A DNA stretch of 64,000 nt from Shewanella gaetbuli (GTDB lineage Bacteria; Pseudomonadota; Gammaproteobacteria; Enterobacterales; Shewanellaceae): assembly GCF_023284065.1 (NCBI RefSeq), contig NZ_JAKIKP010000011.1, forward strand, positions 61,052-125,051, read 5' to 3'. Below the pieces are notes generated by a model. The model saw only the letters and a program-made list of their open reading frames with translations. It did no database searches and was not told the DNA's origin. A program made the position numbers and the translations under genes. Below, piece by piece: positions 34,798-47,339 of the stretch (position 1 is its first letter; each line of letters opens with the position of its first letter).

Positions 34798-35649
34798 TTA
34801 TTTTTTAGCGAGTTCTCTGTGTCTTGCATTGACGGTATGCTTTTTGTCTGCGCCTAAACGTTTAGCCAGTTGGTCAGCTATATATACCGAACGATGTTGG
34901 CCGCCAGTACAGCCAATGGCGATTGTAAGATAGCTACGATTATTACGCTCTAAATGTGGCATCCAGGTTTCAAATAAATTTTCAATTTGCCAAATAAACT
35001 TATTTACTAAAGGCTGTTTACCCAGAAACTCTTGTACCGGTTCTTCTAAACCCGTGTGCGGGCGTAATTCAACTTCCCAATGAGGATTAGGTAAAAACCT
35101 AACGTCAAACATAAAGTCGGCTTCAGTGGGCATACCATGTTTAAACCCAAACGATTCGATATTAATCACTAATTCTTTATCGACGCTGCCCATTAAGATT
35201 TCACGTACTTGATCGCTTAACTCATAAATGTTGAGTGCAGAAGTGTCAATGTAGTGGTCAACCATATTGGCGATGGGCTCAAGTAATTCCCCTTCAAGTT
35301 TGATGGCTTCTTGGAGTGAAATTTGATTTTTAGATAAAGGGTGAAGACGACGAGTTTCGCTATAGCGTTTGAGTAATACTTTGTCAGATGAATTTAAGAA
35401 AAAACTACTGATGCTAGTCTCTTTACCAAGCTTAGATAGCTGGTCTTTAAGCACTTGCCCTTGATTCTCAATGTTGCGTACATCGACACTGATGGCAATT
35501 TGATCACGACTGTCTTTAAGTTGATCCAATAAAGTACCAATGAGTGCTACAGGTAAATTATCGACACAGTAATAGCCTAAATCTTCTAACACCCTAAGTG
35601 CCACTGACTTTCCTGAGCCTGAACGACCTGATACGATGACGAGTTTCAT
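34798..35649 (-). CDS. rapZ: RNase adapter protein RapZ
   Basis: The product has 283 aa, nearly E. coli length (284). Walker A is [20 protein letters not shown] at the N-terminus, followed by YYCVDNLPV. The C-terminal domain has [20 protein letters not shown]. In E. coli it guides RNase E to the sRNA GlmZ and so controls glmS and amino-sugar supply. Its ATG overlaps the ptsN stop by 4 nt. Confidence 0.95.
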   Translation of the reverse strand: MKLVIVSGRSGSGKSVALRVLEDLGYYCVDNLPVALIGTLLDQLKDSRDQIAISVDVRNIENQGQVLKDQLSKLGKETSISSFFLNSSDKVLLKRYSETRRLHPLSKNQISLQEAIKLEGELLEPIANMVDHYIDTSALNIYELSDQVREILMGSVDKELVINIESFGFKHGMPTEADFMFDVRFLPNPHWEVELRPHTGLEEPVQEFLGKQPLVNKFIWQIENLFETWMPHLERNNRSYLTIAIGCTGGQHRSVYIADQLAKRLGADKKHTVNARHRELAKK

Positions 35650-36092
35650 GTAGTGATAACCTGGTAAAGTTCTTTAGAATCAGTTGTTTTACGCAACTGC
35701 TTTAGAATTTTTTTATCTGATAGTTTTTCAGCCATCGATGATAGCGTGCTCAGATGTTGTTGGCATTGCTCTGCAGGTACCAATAAGGCAAACAGCAGGT
35801 CAACGGGTTGTTTGTCAATGGCATCAAATGAAATCGGCTCTTCGCATTTTATAAAAATGGCAATGGGCTGATCAATATTCATTAATCTTCCATGTGGTAT
35901 CGCAATGCCACACCCAATTCCTGTACTGCCCATTTTTTCTCTAGCGATTAAGCTTTCAAAAATCTCTTGTGATGAGAGGGGTGGGTACTGGGCTGCAGCG
36001 AGATCGCTGATAAGCTCCAGTACTTTTTTCTTGCTGCCCGGTGTCGCACAGGAAGTACATTCCGGCTGCAGGATGGTACTAAGTTCCATCAT
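35646..36092 (-). CDS. ptsN: Nitrogen PTS EIIA component
   Basis: The product (148 aa) is an EIIA(fru/mtl)-fold protein. The phosphorylation site is the His in [13 protein letters not shown]. It accepts phosphate from NPr; in other bacteria it controls potassium uptake and stress responses by its phosphorylation state. It overlaps both neighbours (rapZ by 4 nt, hpf by 1 nt). Confidence 0.94.
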   Translation of the reverse strand: MMELSTILQPECTSCATPGSKKKVLELISDLAAAQYPPLSSQEIFESLIAREKMGSTGIGCGIAIPHGRLMNIDQPIAIFIKCEEPISFDAIDKQPVDLLFALLVPAEQCQQHLSTLSSMAEKLSDKKILKQLRKTTDSKELYQVITT

Positions 36093-36379
36093 TAATGCTT
36101 AGCTTGCTTCTCTTTATGTTTTATTACCTGACGGTCAAGTTTATCTATCAGGGCGTCTATGGCGTGATACATGTCTGAATTTTCAGCTGTGGCGAAAATT
36201 TCTGTACCGCTTACATGAAGCTTTGCTTCAGCTTTTTGTTGCTGTTTTTCAACATTTAGCACCACATGGACATTATTGATCTGATCGAAATGTCGTTCAA
36301 GCTTTGTGAACTTGGTCGAGACATATTCTCTAATGGCTTGAGTAATTTCTAAATGATGTCCTTTGATATTTATTTGCAT
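36092..36379 (-). CDS. hpf: Ribosome hibernation promoting factor, short form
   Basis: At 95 aa it has the single-domain HPF/YfiA fold: MQINIKGHHLEITQAIREYV, KFTKLERHFDQINNVHVVLN, EIFATAENSDMYHAIDALID. It lacks the long C-terminal dimerisation domain, so it is the E. coli-like short form that helps make 100S ribosomes in stationary phase. Located between rpoN and ptsN as in other gammaproteobacteria. Confidence 0.94.
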   Translation of the reverse strand: MQINIKGHHLEITQAIREYVSTKFTKLERHFDQINNVHVVLNVEKQQQKAEAKLHVSGTEIFATAENSDMYHAIDALIDKLDRQVIKHKEKQAKH

Positions 36380-36405
36380 ACTTATCCTCCATTTGCCTGT
36401 GTAGG

Positions 36406-37893
36406 TTATAAACTCTTACGTTGGTTTGAGGGCGGGATCATCATCGCTTCGCGATATTTTGCGATTGTACGACGTGCAACATTAATCCCTTGTTCGGCCA
36501 ACAGCGTGGCCATTTTACTGTCACTTAATGGTTTTTTGGGGTTTTCTGCCGCAACCAGTTTTTTGATGAAAGCTCTGATTGCAGTTGATGAGCATTCTCC
36601 GCCATCATCAGTACTCACATGGCTAGAGAAGAAATATTTTAGTTCGAATAAACCACGTGGCGTATGCATGTATTTTTGGGTAGTGACCCGCGAAATTGTC
36701 GATTCATGCATATCGACTGCTTCAGCAATGTCGTTTAATACCATAGGCTTCATGGCTTCTTCGCCGTATTCGAAAAATCCCTGTTGGAACTGCACAATAC
36801 AATTAGATACTTTAAGCAAGGTGTCGTTACGACTTTCTAAGCTTTTAATAAACCATTTTGCTTCTTGTAGGTGGCCACGTATAAATTGGCCGTCAGATTG
36901 GCTTTTTGTGCTCCTGGCCATGGCAGCATATTGTTGATTAATGCCAATTTTTGGCATGTTGTCTGGATTAAGCTCGACAACCCAGCGGCCATTCTTTTTC
37001 AGCACAGAAACATCAGGAATAACGTATTCATCACTTGCTGGTGTGATCATTGAGCCCGGACGCGGGTTTAAAGATTGTATCAGTTCAATCGCTTCGCGTA
37101 ATTCGTCTTCTTTTAATCTGGTTTTACGCATTAATGTACGGAAGTCTCGCCCAGCTATAAGATCTAAATAATCTTTGATAAGCATGGTTGCATTACCAAT
37201 GTGAGGCGTATCTGCACTGTATTGGGCGAGTTGAATTAATAGGCACTCGCGTAAATCTCTTGATGCGATACCAATAGGGTCAAAATGCTGTACACGTTTC
37301 AGTACTGCTTCAACTTCGTCTAATTCAACCGACTCGTCACCCATGGCTTCTAAAATTTCTTCAGTGCTTTGGGTTAAGTATCCGGTTTCGTCAATGGCAT
37401 CGATAATAGCGGTCGCAATGGCAAGGTCGGTGTCTGAAAATGGCGTGAGGTTTTTTTGCCATTCTAAGTGTTCGTATAAACCCTCAGATGTTTCACCTTG
37501 AAAAGGCATATCATCACTGGCAATGCTTCCTGTGCCTGAGCCTGTCATCGGAGAGGCGGTATAGACTTCATCCCAAGTGGTATCCATTGGTAGGTCGTCG
37601 GATATTTGCTCTTTTGTTAATGACTCTGCAGTGTCGATGTTTGAAGTATCTTTTTCTGCGGTATGACTAACGACTTCACTAAAATCTGTATCAGATTGAT
37701 CTTTTGATTGGTCATTTTTGCTGGCTAATTCGGAAAATTCATCTTCTATTTCAAGAAGAGGGTTTGAGTCTAGCGCTTGTTGAATTTCTTGTTGAAGCTC
37801 CAAAGATGATAACTGCAATAAGCGAATAGCTTGTTGCAGTTGAGGGGTCATGGTGAGATGTTGACCCATTTTGAGCTGGAGTGAAGCTTTCAT
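36406..37893 (-). CDS. rpoN: RNA polymerase sigma-54 factor
   Basis: The product (495 aa) begins with the Gln/Leu-rich activator-interaction region ([38 protein letters not shown]). An acidic linker follows, then the core-binding domain, the helix-turn-helix ([20 protein letters not shown]) and the C-terminal RpoN box ([12 protein letters not shown]). It directs transcription from -24/-12 promoters, including nitrogen and, in these bacteria, flagellar genes. It heads the PTS-Ntr set and lies 149 nt after lptB. Confidence 0.96.
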   Translation of the reverse strand: MKASLQLKMGQHLTMTPQLQQAIRLLQLSSLELQQEIQQALDSNPLLEIEDEFSELASKNDQSKDQSDTDFSEVVSHTAEKDTSNIDTAESLTKEQISDDLPMDTTWDEVYTASPMTGSGTGSIASDDMPFQGETSEGLYEHLEWQKNLTPFSDTDLAIATAIIDAIDETGYLTQSTEEILEAMGDESVELDEVEAVLKRVQHFDPIGIASRDLRECLLIQLAQYSADTPHIGNATMLIKDYLDLIAGRDFRTLMRKTRLKEDELREAIELIQSLNPRPGSMITPASDEYVIPDVSVLKKNGRWVVELNPDNMPKIGINQQYAAMARSTKSQSDGQFIRGHLQEAKWFIKSLESRNDTLLKVSNCIVQFQQGFFEYGEEAMKPMVLNDIAEAVDMHESTISRVTTQKYMHTPRGLFELKYFFSSHVSTDDGGECSSTAIRAFIKKLVAAENPKKPLSDSKMATLLAEQGINVARRTIAKYREAMMIPPSNQRKSL

Positions 37894-38042
37894 TACTACT
37901 ATTCCCTAGAAGAATTCCGTTTGTCACACTGTGTTTTACTCGTGTTTTCACAAGCTTATACAACAAATAATTAATTATATCATCAGTATTGTGACTAGCA
38001 TTGTCACTCGACTTTGCGTTTAAAATACCGTTATTTTATTAA

Positions 38043-38777
38043 CTATAGCTTGAATTGTTCACCTAAGTATACTGCCCGAACTTGTTGATTGTTAAGTACC
38101 TCATCAGGTGTTCCTTCAGCGATTAAATTACCTTGGCTAACAATGTAAGCTCTTTCACAAACATCAAGGGTTTCACGCACGTTGTGGTCAGTAATTAATA
38201 CGCCTAAGCCACGGTTTTTCAGTTGTTGAATAATTTTCTTAATATCAATTACTGAAATAGGGTCAACACCGGCAAAAGGTTCATCTAATAATATAAATTT
38301 AGGGTTGGCAGCAAGTGCTCTTGCTATTTCGACTCGACGTCTTTCTCCTCCAGAAAGCGCCATACCTTGGCTGTCTCTGATGTGGGTAATGTGAAACTCT
38401 TCCAATAAATGCTCAAGTTGTTGAATACGCTCGTCTTGAGTGAGAGATTTACGAGTCTGCAGTACCGCCATAATATTATCGTGAACTGTGAGTTTTCTAA
38501 AAATACTGGCTTCTTGAGGCAAGTAACCAATACCTTTGCGTGCTCTCAAGTGCATTGGGTCGTCGGTTAAATCATCGTTATCGATGAGTATTCTGCCGTT
38601 GTCACTTTTAACTAAACCAACCACCATGTAAAAAGTGGTGGTTTTACCTGCACCATTTGGCCCAAGTAATCCTACAATTTGACCGGTTTGAACCGTTAAA
38701 CTGACACTTTTTACTACTTGGCGACTTTTGTAGCTTTTTGCTAAGTTTTCAGCCGTTAAGGTAATTTGTTGGCTCAT
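38043..38777 (-). CDS. lptB: LPS export ABC transporter ATPase LptB
   Basis: The product (244 aa) has Walker [21 protein letters not shown], signature [15 protein letters not shown] and Walker [14 protein letters not shown], then the switch His in [20 protein letters not shown]. It powers LPS extraction from the inner membrane with LptF/LptG. It overlaps lptA by 4 nt in the order lptC-lptA-lptB. Confidence 0.96.
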   Translation of the reverse strand: MSQQITLTAENLAKSYKSRQVVKSVSLTVQTGQIVGLLGPNGAGKTTTFYMVVGLVKSDNGRILIDNDDLTDDPMHLRARKGIGYLPQEASIFRKLTVHDNIMAVLQTRKSLTQDERIQQLEHLLEEFHITHIRDSQGMALSGGERRRVEIARALAANPKFILLDEPFAGVDPISVIDIKKIIQQLKNRGLGVLITDHNVRETLDVCERAYIVSQGNLIAEGTPDEVLNNQQVRAVYLGEQFKL

Positions 38778-39358
38778 TGGTTACCTTGTTTTTTTACAGG
38801 GATTTGAGGAAGCTTTTGTTTTGGCTTTTCTTCTGTTTGAAAGTTTTCAGGCTGAATAATAGTGATGACTCGGTCTTCACCTTTACCGGTACTTTCTGCC
38901 ACTAATTCTTGCGCTTCAATATTATAACGAATCACATTACCGGTCACTTGGCTGCCTGATTGATCTAGTTTGGCATTGCCGGTCAGTAATAATCCTGTTG
39001 TGGCTAGGTCATAACGAATTTCATTGGCACTTGCTGTACCAATTCTGCCGTCATCCATTTCTTGTGAGAATGTCGCTGGATTACCAATGGCCACTAAAGT
39101 TTTAGTTTGGCCATTTTCAGCTGAGAAAGCGCGTAATTCATCAGCATTGATATTAATCGTGCCCTGGGTAATTTTAACGGGGCCATTAAAAATAATTTGG
39201 TTGTTTTTGATGTCGGCTCTTTGACTGACGGCAGCAATTTTCAACTCTTGTTGAAGATCACCTTCTTTAGCTGCAACATTGACTGAAAAAAGACTCAGTA
39301 AACAGCTAATAACAACAGTACCTTTGAGTAAAGTTGGTAATGTTTTAATGTGGTTCAT
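38774..39358 (-). CDS. lptA: LPS transport periplasmic bridge protein LptA
   Basis: The product (194 aa) has a signal peptide (hydrophobic [17 protein letters not shown]) and an OstA/LptA beta-jellyroll: [60 protein letters not shown]. The Lys/Pro-rich tail is disordered. It polymerises into the periplasmic bridge carrying LPS to LptD. It overlaps lptC by 14 nt and lptB by 4 nt. Confidence 0.94.
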   Translation of the reverse strand: MNHIKTLPTLLKGTVVISCLLSLFSVNVAAKEGDLQQELKIAAVSQRADIKNNQIIFNGPVKITQGTININADELRAFSAENGQTKTLVAIGNPATFSQEMDDGRIGTASANEIRYDLATTGLLLTGNAKLDQSGSQVTGNVIRYNIEAQELVAESTGKGEDRVITIIQPENFQTEEKPKQKLPQIPVKKQGNQ

Positions 39359-39905
39359 ATGTCCCTTCTACCTGACTAAGTAAGGTAATTTGTTCAGCAT
39401 TTAAATCTGCAAATAGCCCAACACCTTTAATATCATACCCAATACCTTTTATTTGTACTGGCTCTTGTGACTCACCAATCATGGTATTTAAGTCAAAGGT
39501 TACTTTTTGAGTTGCTAAAGATTGTAGCGGCTCTTCTATATCGATGGCATCTATAATGACATCGTTTTCAATGTTAACAATATTTGTTTGTTGGTCCAAA
39601 GAAGCGTTTTGCGCGGTAACACGCCACTGAGCCTTGCCGTTTTCTGGGTAGAGTAACAGAATTGGCTGGGTAAACTTAGTGGTGTTGCTGCTAGCGTAAT
39701 GCTCCATGTACTTAGCGCTAACCTTGCTTTCTATTAAGCCTTGTTCGTTAAACTCTGTGGTGCGCAGATTATTGGCAATATAAGCAGGTCGCTCGATACT
39801 TGAATCGATGACCACATGTTGCTGGTTTCGCTTCACTTGCACTTGCCAATACAGCACTAGCGCTAATCCAAAAAAGGCACAAATCGCGACAGTGATGCGG
39901 CTCAT
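39345..39905 (-). CDS. lptC: LPS export protein LptC
   Basis: The product (186 aa) has one N-terminal membrane anchor (ITVAICAFFGLALVLYWQV) and a periplasmic jellyroll with LRTTEFNEQGLIESKVSAKY and WRVTAQNASLDQQTNIVNIE. It receives LPS from LptBFG and passes it to LptA. Overlaps on both sides (kdsC by 4 nt) show a tight operon. Confidence 0.94.
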   Translation of the reverse strand: MSRITVAICAFFGLALVLYWQVQVKRNQQHVVIDSSIERPAYIANNLRTTEFNEQGLIESKVSAKYMEHYASSNTTKFTQPILLLYPENGKAQWRVTAQNASLDQQTNIVNIENDVIIDAIDIEEPLQSLATQKVTFDLNTMIGESQEPVQIKGIGYDIKGVGLFADLNAEQITLLSQVEGTYEPH

Positions 39906-40465
39906 ATACTCATTCCATGAGCTTGTTCAAATTTGTTTTGGCTGAGTAACAGCAAGTCTGTTAATTCGCGTAATGCGCCATGCCCACCACTAATGGTGGT
40001 GGTCATATGACAGTGTTGCTTCACATAGGGGTGGCCGTCCGCCACGCATACCGCTAGGCCAACAACTTTCATTACCGGTAAATCAACCATGTCATCGCCA
40101 ATGTAAGCGACTTCTTCTGCGCTGACGTTATACTTCTTCATTAATGATTCGAACGGGACAAACTTATCATCAATGCCTTGATAAATATCTTTAACCCCTA
40201 GCGCGCTCATGCGGTTTTGAACAATTTGAGATTGTCTGCCGGTAATGACCGCAACGTTAAAACCACTGGTCAGTAGTGAACGCACCCCATAACCGTCACG
40301 GGTATGAAAGGCTTTGGTTTCTTCACCAGCGTTACTTAAATAAATACGCCCATCAGAAAACACCCCATCTACATCGCAAATCAGCAATTTAATTTTTTGA
40401 GCGCGTTGCCAAATATCGTCGCTTACAGGGCCATAAAACCCTTGGTGAGTCGTTGATGATGTCAT
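39902..40465 (-). CDS. kdsC: 3-deoxy-D-manno-octulosonate 8-phosphate phosphatase
   Basis: The product (187 aa) is a HAD phosphatase of the capless C0 type. Motif I is LLICDVDGVFSDGRIYLS, motif II region VAVITGRQSQIVQNRM, motif III/IV EVAYIGDDMVDLPVMKVVGL. It releases phosphate from Kdo-8-P, giving Kdo for the LPS inner core. It directly follows kdsD with no gap. Confidence 0.95.
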   Translation of the reverse strand: MTSSTTHQGFYGPVSDDIWQRAQKIKLLICDVDGVFSDGRIYLSNAGEETKAFHTRDGYGVRSLLTSGFNVAVITGRQSQIVQNRMSALGVKDIYQGIDDKFVPFESLMKKYNVSAEEVAYIGDDMVDLPVMKVVGLAVCVADGHPYVKQHCHMTTTISGGHGALRELTDLLLLSQNKFEQAHGMSI

Positions 40466-41443
40466 TTAAATTACCCCAGCTTTGACCATATCTAGCATGT
40501 TTAACGCACCAATAGGTTGGTTCGCTGAATTGACAATGAGAAGTCCATTGATGTTTTTTGTTTCCATTACCTGTAATGCTTCGGCAGCCAGAATATTCGT
40601 CGAACAAGTCACACAATGTTTGGTCATGACTTGCGAAATTGCCGTAGTACGAAGGTTGACTTCAGCATCAATTACTCGACGTAAATCACCGTCGGTAAAA
40701 ACTCCGACAAGTGACTGATGGTCATCGACTACCGCAGTCATTCCAAGGCCTTTGTTTGAAATTTCATATAAGGCTTCTGTTATAGAGATATCCTGCTTAA
40801 CTACCGGTAAGTCAGCGCCTTGGTGCATAATGTCATCGACTTTAAGCAGCAGTTTTCGGCCTAATGAGCCCCCGGGATGTGATAGGGCAAAATCATCTTT
40901 GGTAAAGCCTCTAGCTTGTAATAAGGCAACGGCTAAGGCATCTCCCATGACTAAAGTTGCTGTGGTACTTGATGTTGGAGCAAGTCCTAATGGACAGGCT
41001 TCTTCAGGTACTTCAATGCATAAATGAATTTGAGCAAATTTTGCCATGTTTGATTCCGGCTTGCCGGTCACCGCAATGACGGGAATTCCCATGCGTTTAA
41101 TCACTGGAAATAGCGTTAAAATTTCACTCGATTCACCCGAATTAGAGATGGCCAGAATGACATCATTTTCAGCTAAGGCGCCTAAGTCGCCATGACTTGC
41201 CTCACCTGGGTGAACAAAAAAGGCTGGCGTGCCTGTACTGGCTAATGTTGCTGAAATTTTATTGCCAATATGGCCTGATTTTCCCATGCCCATGACAATC
41301 ACTTTGCCTTTGCATTGAATTATCAGTTCACATGCCTGCTCAAACTCAGCTGAATCAACAAATTGATAAAGGTGATCTAATGCTGATTTCTCAATATCAA
41401 TGACGTTTCGTCCCCATTGACGAAATTGCGTTTCACTTGCCAT
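40466..41443 (-). CDS. kdsD: Arabinose-5-phosphate isomerase
   Basis: ATG 41443 gives 325 aa, close to the usual 328; a farther in-frame ATG at 41476 has no better ribosome-binding site. The SIS domain has IVMGMGKSGHIGNKISATLA, STGTPAFFVHPGEASHGDLG and AISNSGESSEIL. Two CBS domains follow (DDIMHQGADLPVVKQDISIT and ISQVMTKHCVTCSTNILAAE). It makes arabinose-5-phosphate from ribulose-5-phosphate, the first step to Kdo. It lies between yrbG and kdsC. Confidence 0.95.
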   Translation of the reverse strand: MASETQFRQWGRNVIDIEKSALDHLYQFVDSAEFEQACELIIQCKGKVIVMGMGKSGHIGNKISATLASTGTPAFFVHPGEASHGDLGALAENDVILAISNSGESSEILTLFPVIKRMGIPVIAVTGKPESNMAKFAQIHLCIEVPEEACPLGLAPTSSTTATLVMGDALAVALLQARGFTKDDFALSHPGGSLGRKLLLKVDDIMHQGADLPVVKQDISITEALYEISNKGLGMTAVVDDHQSLVGVFTDGDLRRVIDAEVNLRTTAISQVMTKHCVTCSTNILAAEALQVMETKNINGLLIVNSANQPIGALNMLDMVKAGVI

Positions 41444-41476
41444 TTTTATCTCTCTTAAAAAACCTTTAAGCCCCAT

Positions 41477-42439
41477 CTAAGTTGCACTAAAAATCATGTA
41501 TTGGTACGCAATAAAGGTCAGTAATAATAATACACCGTGCCAGCGTGTGAGCTGCTTCTTTGCGCCACTGGATAACACTAACACGACTAAAGCGGCACTG
41601 GTGCCCAGTACCATGTAAAAGTCTCGGCTTATCGCTGTTGCATCCACCGCGCCAGGAGACAATAACCCTGGAATAGCCAGTACAGCGAGAATATTAAATA
41701 GGTTTGACCCAACAATGTTACCTATTGCTAAGTCATCTTCTTTTTTTAGCATGCCAGCGATGCAGGCAGCTAATTCTGGTAGGCTGGTACCGACAGCAAT
41801 AATCGTTAATCCAATCACTAAGTCAGAAAGGCCGTAAATCTTGGCGATACCGACTGCGCCATCTACCATCCAACCCGCTGATAACGGGAGTAAAACCATA
41901 CCAATAATTATCCATATAATAGCACGGATTGTGGGAACATCCTTTGGTATCTCGCTGTCAACTTCATCTATTAGCGCATCGGGTTCTTTATTCGACATCG
42001 CTTGGTAGATAAACCCCATCATGATGACTAAAAAGGCAACAACTAAGATCACGCCTTCAATGACCGTCAGCATTCCATCTTGAATTAAATAGCCCGCTAA
42101 AACGGTGGCCGCGAGCATTAAAGGAATTTCTCTTTTTAGGGTTTTTGAACTGACACTAATGGCACCAAACAGCGCGGTTATCCCTAAAATGAGCGTAATA
42201 TTAGCCACATTAGAACCCAGCACATTACCAATAGCGGTATCATTCATGCCTTCAAGTGATGCGGTTGCAGCGACAAACATTTCAGGTGCTGAGCTTCCCA
42301 TTGCAACAATTGTTAACCCAATTAACATGGGCGGTAGCCCAAGGTTACGTGCAAAAGCAGATGCGCCGTAGACAAACTTATCGGCACTAAAAACCAAAAC
42401 AGCTAACCCTACACATAACAATAAAATATTAACTAACAT
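41477..42439 (-). CDS. yrbG: Calcium/sodium antiporter, YrbG family
   Basis: ATG 42439 with AAGGGA upstream starts the first helix (MLVNILLLCVGLAVLVFSAD); an in-frame start at 42514 would add a non-hydrophobic extension. The product (320 aa) has about ten membrane segments and the two inverted alpha-repeats of the CaCA family: GLTIVAMGSSAPEMFVAATA with GNVLGSNVANI, and GLTIIAVGTSLPELAACIAG with GNIVGSNLFNI. It is an inner-membrane cation/Ca exchanger. It heads the Kdo/Lpt operon, as in E. coli. Confidence 0.93.
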   Translation of the reverse strand: MLVNILLLCVGLAVLVFSADKFVYGASAFARNLGLPPMLIGLTIVAMGSSAPEMFVAATASLEGMNDTAIGNVLGSNVANITLILGITALFGAISVSSKTLKREIPLMLAATVLAGYLIQDGMLTVIEGVILVVAFLVIMMGFIYQAMSNKEPDALIDEVDSEIPKDVPTIRAIIWIIIGMVLLPLSAGWMVDGAVGIAKIYGLSDLVIGLTIIAVGTSLPELAACIAGMLKKEDDLAIGNIVGSNLFNILAVLAIPGLLSPGAVDATAISRDFYMVLGTSAALVVLVLSSGAKKQLTRWHGVLLLLTFIAYQYMIFSAT

Positions 42440-42645
42440 GACATCCCTTGATGATTCAAAACCTGCGTATTTTCGCTGTATTTTATCTAAATTGAAAGTA
42501 AGAATAACGACCAATCTGTCTGTTTATACAACTTTAATAAGAACGATTAAAATTAATTTGATTTTATAAAAGGGTATTTTTAATGTAAGCCAGTTGTTAG
42601 CTGGGTAACATTGGCGTAAAATTTAATCTTCATTTATTAGCCAGG

Positions 42646-43494
42646 ATGGCGACTATCTCTTCTATTACTTCGTCAGAGACACCGACTGTGTTGCAAAATC
42701 CACTTGTAGAAATTAATCACTTGGGCTTTAACCGAGGTGATAAAGTCATTTATGAAGATATTTCTTTGGTCATCCCCAAAGGCAAAGTGACCGCGATTAT
42801 GGGGCCGAGTGGCATCGGTAAAACCACACTATTAAAGTTGATAGGGGCACAGTTAACGCCCAATAGTGGGACGGTGTTATTTGATGGCGTTGATATGCAC
42901 CAATTATCACGCACTGAACTTTATCAAGTGCGCAAGCGTATGAGTATGCTGTTTCAAAGTGGCGCATTATTTACCGACATGAATGTCTATGACAATGTGG
43001 CATTTGCTCTACGAGAGCACACTGATTTATCTGAAGATATTATTCGTTCAATTGTATTAATGAAGTTGCAAGCGGTGGGTTTGCGCGGCGCGGCTTCACT
43101 GATGCCGGATGAGTTATCGGGTGGGATGCAACGAAGAGCTGCACTTGCAAGGGCTATCGCACTAGAGCCTGAAATGGTGTTGTATGATGAACCGTTTGCA
43201 GGCCAAGACCCTATTTCAATGGGGATGCTCGTTAAGTTAATTCGCGAATTATCAAATGCTTTGAAGCTCACCTCTGTAGTGGTTTCTCATGATGTGAAAG
43301 AAGTACTGGGAATTGCTGATTATGTGTATGTTATCGCAGAAAAAAAGGTTATTGCTCATGGTACACCTGAACAATTAAAACAGTCTGACAACCCGCAACT
43401 CATTCAGTTTATTCAGGGCGCACCAGATGGACCTGTGCCTTTTCATTATCCCGCAAAAAATTATCAACAGGAGTTGTTGAGTGAACCCGATTAA
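42646..43494 (+). CDS. mlaF: Phospholipid ABC transporter ATPase MlaF
   Basis: The product (282 aa) has Walker [18 protein letters not shown], signature [17 protein letters not shown] and Walker [14 protein letters not shown], then [19 protein letters not shown]. The start is not strongly marked (CCAGG directly touches ATG 42646), so a slightly shorter N-terminus is possible. It energises the MlaFEDB complex that moves phospholipids between the membranes. Divergent from yrbG. It overlaps mlaE by 14 nt. Confidence 0.94.
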   Translation: MATISSITSSETPTVLQNPLVEINHLGFNRGDKVIYEDISLVIPKGKVTAIMGPSGIGKTTLLKLIGAQLTPNSGTVLFDGVDMHQLSRTELYQVRKRMSMLFQSGALFTDMNVYDNVAFALREHTDLSEDIIRSIVLMKLQAVGLRGAASLMPDELSGGMQRRAALARAIALEPEMVLYDEPFAGQDPISMGMLVKLIRELSNALKLTSVVVSHDVKEVLGIADYVYVIAEKKVIAHGTPEQLKQSDNPQLIQFIQGAPDGPVPFHYPAKNYQQELLSEPD

Positions 43495-44266
43495 TTTTAT
43501 TGCTGCTGTTGGACGCTATGCTATTGCGTTAGTTTACAGCTTTGGTAAAGCTGGATTGATGCTTTGGGGCGCCCTGGCACATTTGCCTAACCCGACTAAA
43601 ACATTGCCTTTAGTAGTGAAGCAACTTTATGTTCTTGGCGTACGCTCGATGGTGATCATTTTAGTCTCAGGACTATTTATCGGCATGGTATTGGCCTTAC
43701 AAGGCTATACTATTTTAGTCGACTTTGGCACAGAGGACAGTTTAGGCCCCATGGTGGCTTTGAGTTTGTTAAGGGAGTTAGGCCCCGTAGTGACAGCACT
43801 GTTGTTTGCTGGACGAGCAGGGTCTGCCTTGACGGCAGAAATCGGCTTAATGAAATCAACTGAACAATTATCAAGTTTAGAAATGATGGCCATTGACCCG
43901 CTAAAGCAGATTATTGCGCCACGCTTTTGGGCGGGGGTGATCAGCATGCCTTTGCTGGCATTAATGTTTAGTTTAGTCGGTATTTTTGGTGGACATTTAG
44001 TTGGGGTGGAGTGGAAAGGTATCGATAGTGGTGCATTTTGGTCAATTTTGCAGGCCTCTATCGAGTGGCGACAAGACATTGTTAATTGCTTAATAAAGAG
44101 TACCGTTTTTGGTGTGGTGGTGACATGGATTGCACTTTACAGAGGATATGTGGTTCAACCTAATCCGGAAGGTATCAGCAGGGCAACAACCTCAACCGTT
44201 GTGCAAGCCAGTTTAGCGGTATTGGCCTTGGATTTTTTACTGACAGCAGTCATGTTCGGAAATTAA
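43481..44266 (+). CDS. mlaE: Phospholipid ABC transporter permease MlaE
   Basis: The start is GTG 43481, inside the end of mlaF, with AGGAG upstream. The product (261 aa) has an MlaE/YrbE fold with [60 protein letters not shown] and a helix-rich C-terminus. It is the inner-membrane permease of the Mla system, which keeps the outer leaflet of the outer membrane free of phospholipid. Confidence 0.95.
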   Translation: MNPINFIAAVGRYAIALVYSFGKAGLMLWGALAHLPNPTKTLPLVVKQLYVLGVRSMVIILVSGLFIGMVLALQGYTILVDFGTEDSLGPMVALSLLRELGPVVTALLFAGRAGSALTAEIGLMKSTEQLSSLEMMAIDPLKQIIAPRFWAGVISMPLLALMFSLVGIFGGHLVGVEWKGIDSGAFWSILQASIEWRQDIVNCLIKSTVFGVVVTWIALYRGYVVQPNPEGISRATTSTVVQASLAVLALDFLLTAVMFGN

Positions 44267-44303
44267 TATTTTATTCATTTAACAATTTAAGTGGTTTAAG
44301 CGT

Positions 44304-44777
44304 ATGTTGACACGGAAGATAGAGTTACTTGTTGGGCTATTCTTATTATCAGGGATAATGGCTTTTTGTGTTTTGGTGTTTAATGTTGCCAATGTCAAAG
44401 TCGATACCAGCGACAGCCATTATACTCTGGTGGCAGAGTTTAATAACATTGGCGGCTTAAAGGTTAGAGCGCCGGTAAAAGTAGGCGGCGTGGTTGTTGG
44501 CCGAGTTGCCGATATTACTTTAGATGACAGGAAGTTGGTGCCTATTGTGACCCTGAAAATGGATAAACGCTATGATCAATTTCCTGAAACAAGCAGTATG
44601 TCTATTCTTACCTCTGGGTTATTAGGGGAACAGTTTATTGGGTTAACGCCTGGTTTTATGGATGATGACATTGCCATGTTAGGCGAAGGGGACAAAGTAT
44701 TCGATACTCGTGGAGCGTTGATTTTAGAAGATCTTATCGGACAATTACTGTACAGCATGTCTTCAAAAGACAAATAG
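44304..44777 (+). CDS. mlaD: Phospholipid transport protein MlaD (MCE domain)
   Basis: The product (157 aa) has one N-terminal membrane helix (IELLVGLFLLSGIMAFCVLV) and an MCE domain: YTLVAEFNNIGGLKVRAPVK, VGGVVVGRVADITLD and LTSGLLGEQFIGLTPG. It forms the hexameric periplasmic ring of the complex. Located between mlaE and mlaC with short gaps. Confidence 0.95.
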   Translation: MLTRKIELLVGLFLLSGIMAFCVLVFNVANVKVDTSDSHYTLVAEFNNIGGLKVRAPVKVGGVVVGRVADITLDDRKLVPIVTLKMDKRYDQFPETSSMSILTSGLLGEQFIGLTPGFMDDDIAMLGEGDKVFDTRGALILEDLIGQLLYSMSSKDK

Positions 44778-44787
44778 GAGCGGATAG

Positions 44788-45429
44788 ATGAAAACATGGT
44801 TAGTGGGAATGATTAGCGCAGTTACTGTATTTTTTAGCGCTACAATTTGGTCTGCAGAAGTGGATGAAACCGACCCTTTCAAATTAGTTGAGCAGGTGGC
44901 TAACCAAACATTTGATCGTTTTAAAAAAGATAAAGCCATTATCGATGAAGATTTGAGTTACTTAAAAGTGATTGTAGCGGAAGAGTTGATGCCTCATGTG
45001 GATTATAAATATGCGGCTTATAAGGTAATGGGACAATATTTACGCGAAACAACGGAAGATCAGCGCCTACGTTTTGTAGAAGCGTTTAAAGGATATCTTA
45101 TTGCTACGTATGCGCAGGCACTGACAGAATATACCGATCAAAAGGTTTCATTTTCTCCTGCAACTGACTTTAGCCAAGAAAAAATGGTTGATGTGAGTGT
45201 GAATATTATTGAGCAAGGTCGTCCACCGATTAAAATTCAATTTAAGGCTCGACGATTAAAAGATAATACGTGGAAAGCGTTCGATTTAGTGGCTGAAGGA
45301 GTCAGTTTATTGGCCTCAAAACAATCTGAAATTTCAAATTTAATTCGCCAACAAGGTATTGAGTCAGTGATCACTATGTTGAATGATAAAACGCAACAAA
45401 AAATTCAAAAAGAGGTTAAAGCAGCGTGA
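44788..45429 (+). CDS. mlaC: Periplasmic phospholipid-binding protein MlaC
   Basis: The product (213 aa) has a signal peptide (VGMISAVTVFFSATIWSA) and the MlaC/Ttg2D fold (EELMPHVDYKYAAYKVMGQY, FVEAFKGYLIATYAQALTEY, WKAFDLVAEGVSLLASKQSE). It ferries single phospholipids across the periplasm between MlaA and MlaFEDB. GGAG precedes ATG 44788. Confidence 0.94.
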   Translation: MKTWLVGMISAVTVFFSATIWSAEVDETDPFKLVEQVANQTFDRFKKDKAIIDEDLSYLKVIVAEELMPHVDYKYAAYKVMGQYLRETTEDQRLRFVEAFKGYLIATYAQALTEYTDQKVSFSPATDFSQEKMVDVSVNIIEQGRPPIKIQFKARRLKDNTWKAFDLVAEGVSLLASKQSEISNLIRQQGIESVITMLNDKTQQKIQKEVKAA

Positions 45430-45746
45430 TTAAGTTTGAACAACAAGGTAACACTTGTTTGTTACAAGGTCGTTTAACGCAAGATGAGGTCACACAATTG
45501 TGGCCAAATCGACATCAACTGTTTACTGAATCGACTCAAGTGTTAGACTTGTCCGCCTTAAATTATGTAGATAGTGCTGGCATCGCGATGTTATTGGCCT
45601 TAAAAAAGGGCCTAGCTAAACAGAAAAGTGCTTCAAATGAAGTCAATTCGCGCCTATTAGTTAATCCGAGCACTCAATTAACAAGCATGATTGAGTTATA
45701 TGATTTAGATGCTTTTTTTACTGAAAACTCTTCAGTATTTGATTAA
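45426..45746 (+). CDS. mlaB: STAS-domain protein MlaB
   Basis: The product (106 aa) is a single STAS domain: CLLQGRLTQDEVTQLWPNRH and then LDLSALNYVDSAGIAMLLAL. It binds MlaF and is needed for ATPase activity. GTG at 45426 overlaps the mlaC stop by 4 nt. Confidence 0.9.
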   Translation: MIKFEQQGNTCLLQGRLTQDEVTQLWPNRHQLFTESTQVLDLSALNYVDSAGIAMLLALKKGLAKQKSASNEVNSRLLVNPSTQLTSMIELYDLDAFFTENSSVFD

Positions 45747-45793
45747 TTTCCCCTAACGGCTAATTTTAGCGGTTGTAATAAAGGTAAAAATTC

Positions 45794-47318
<1,525 letters not shown>

Positions 47319-47339
47319 TCAATTGTTTTAATTGCTAAT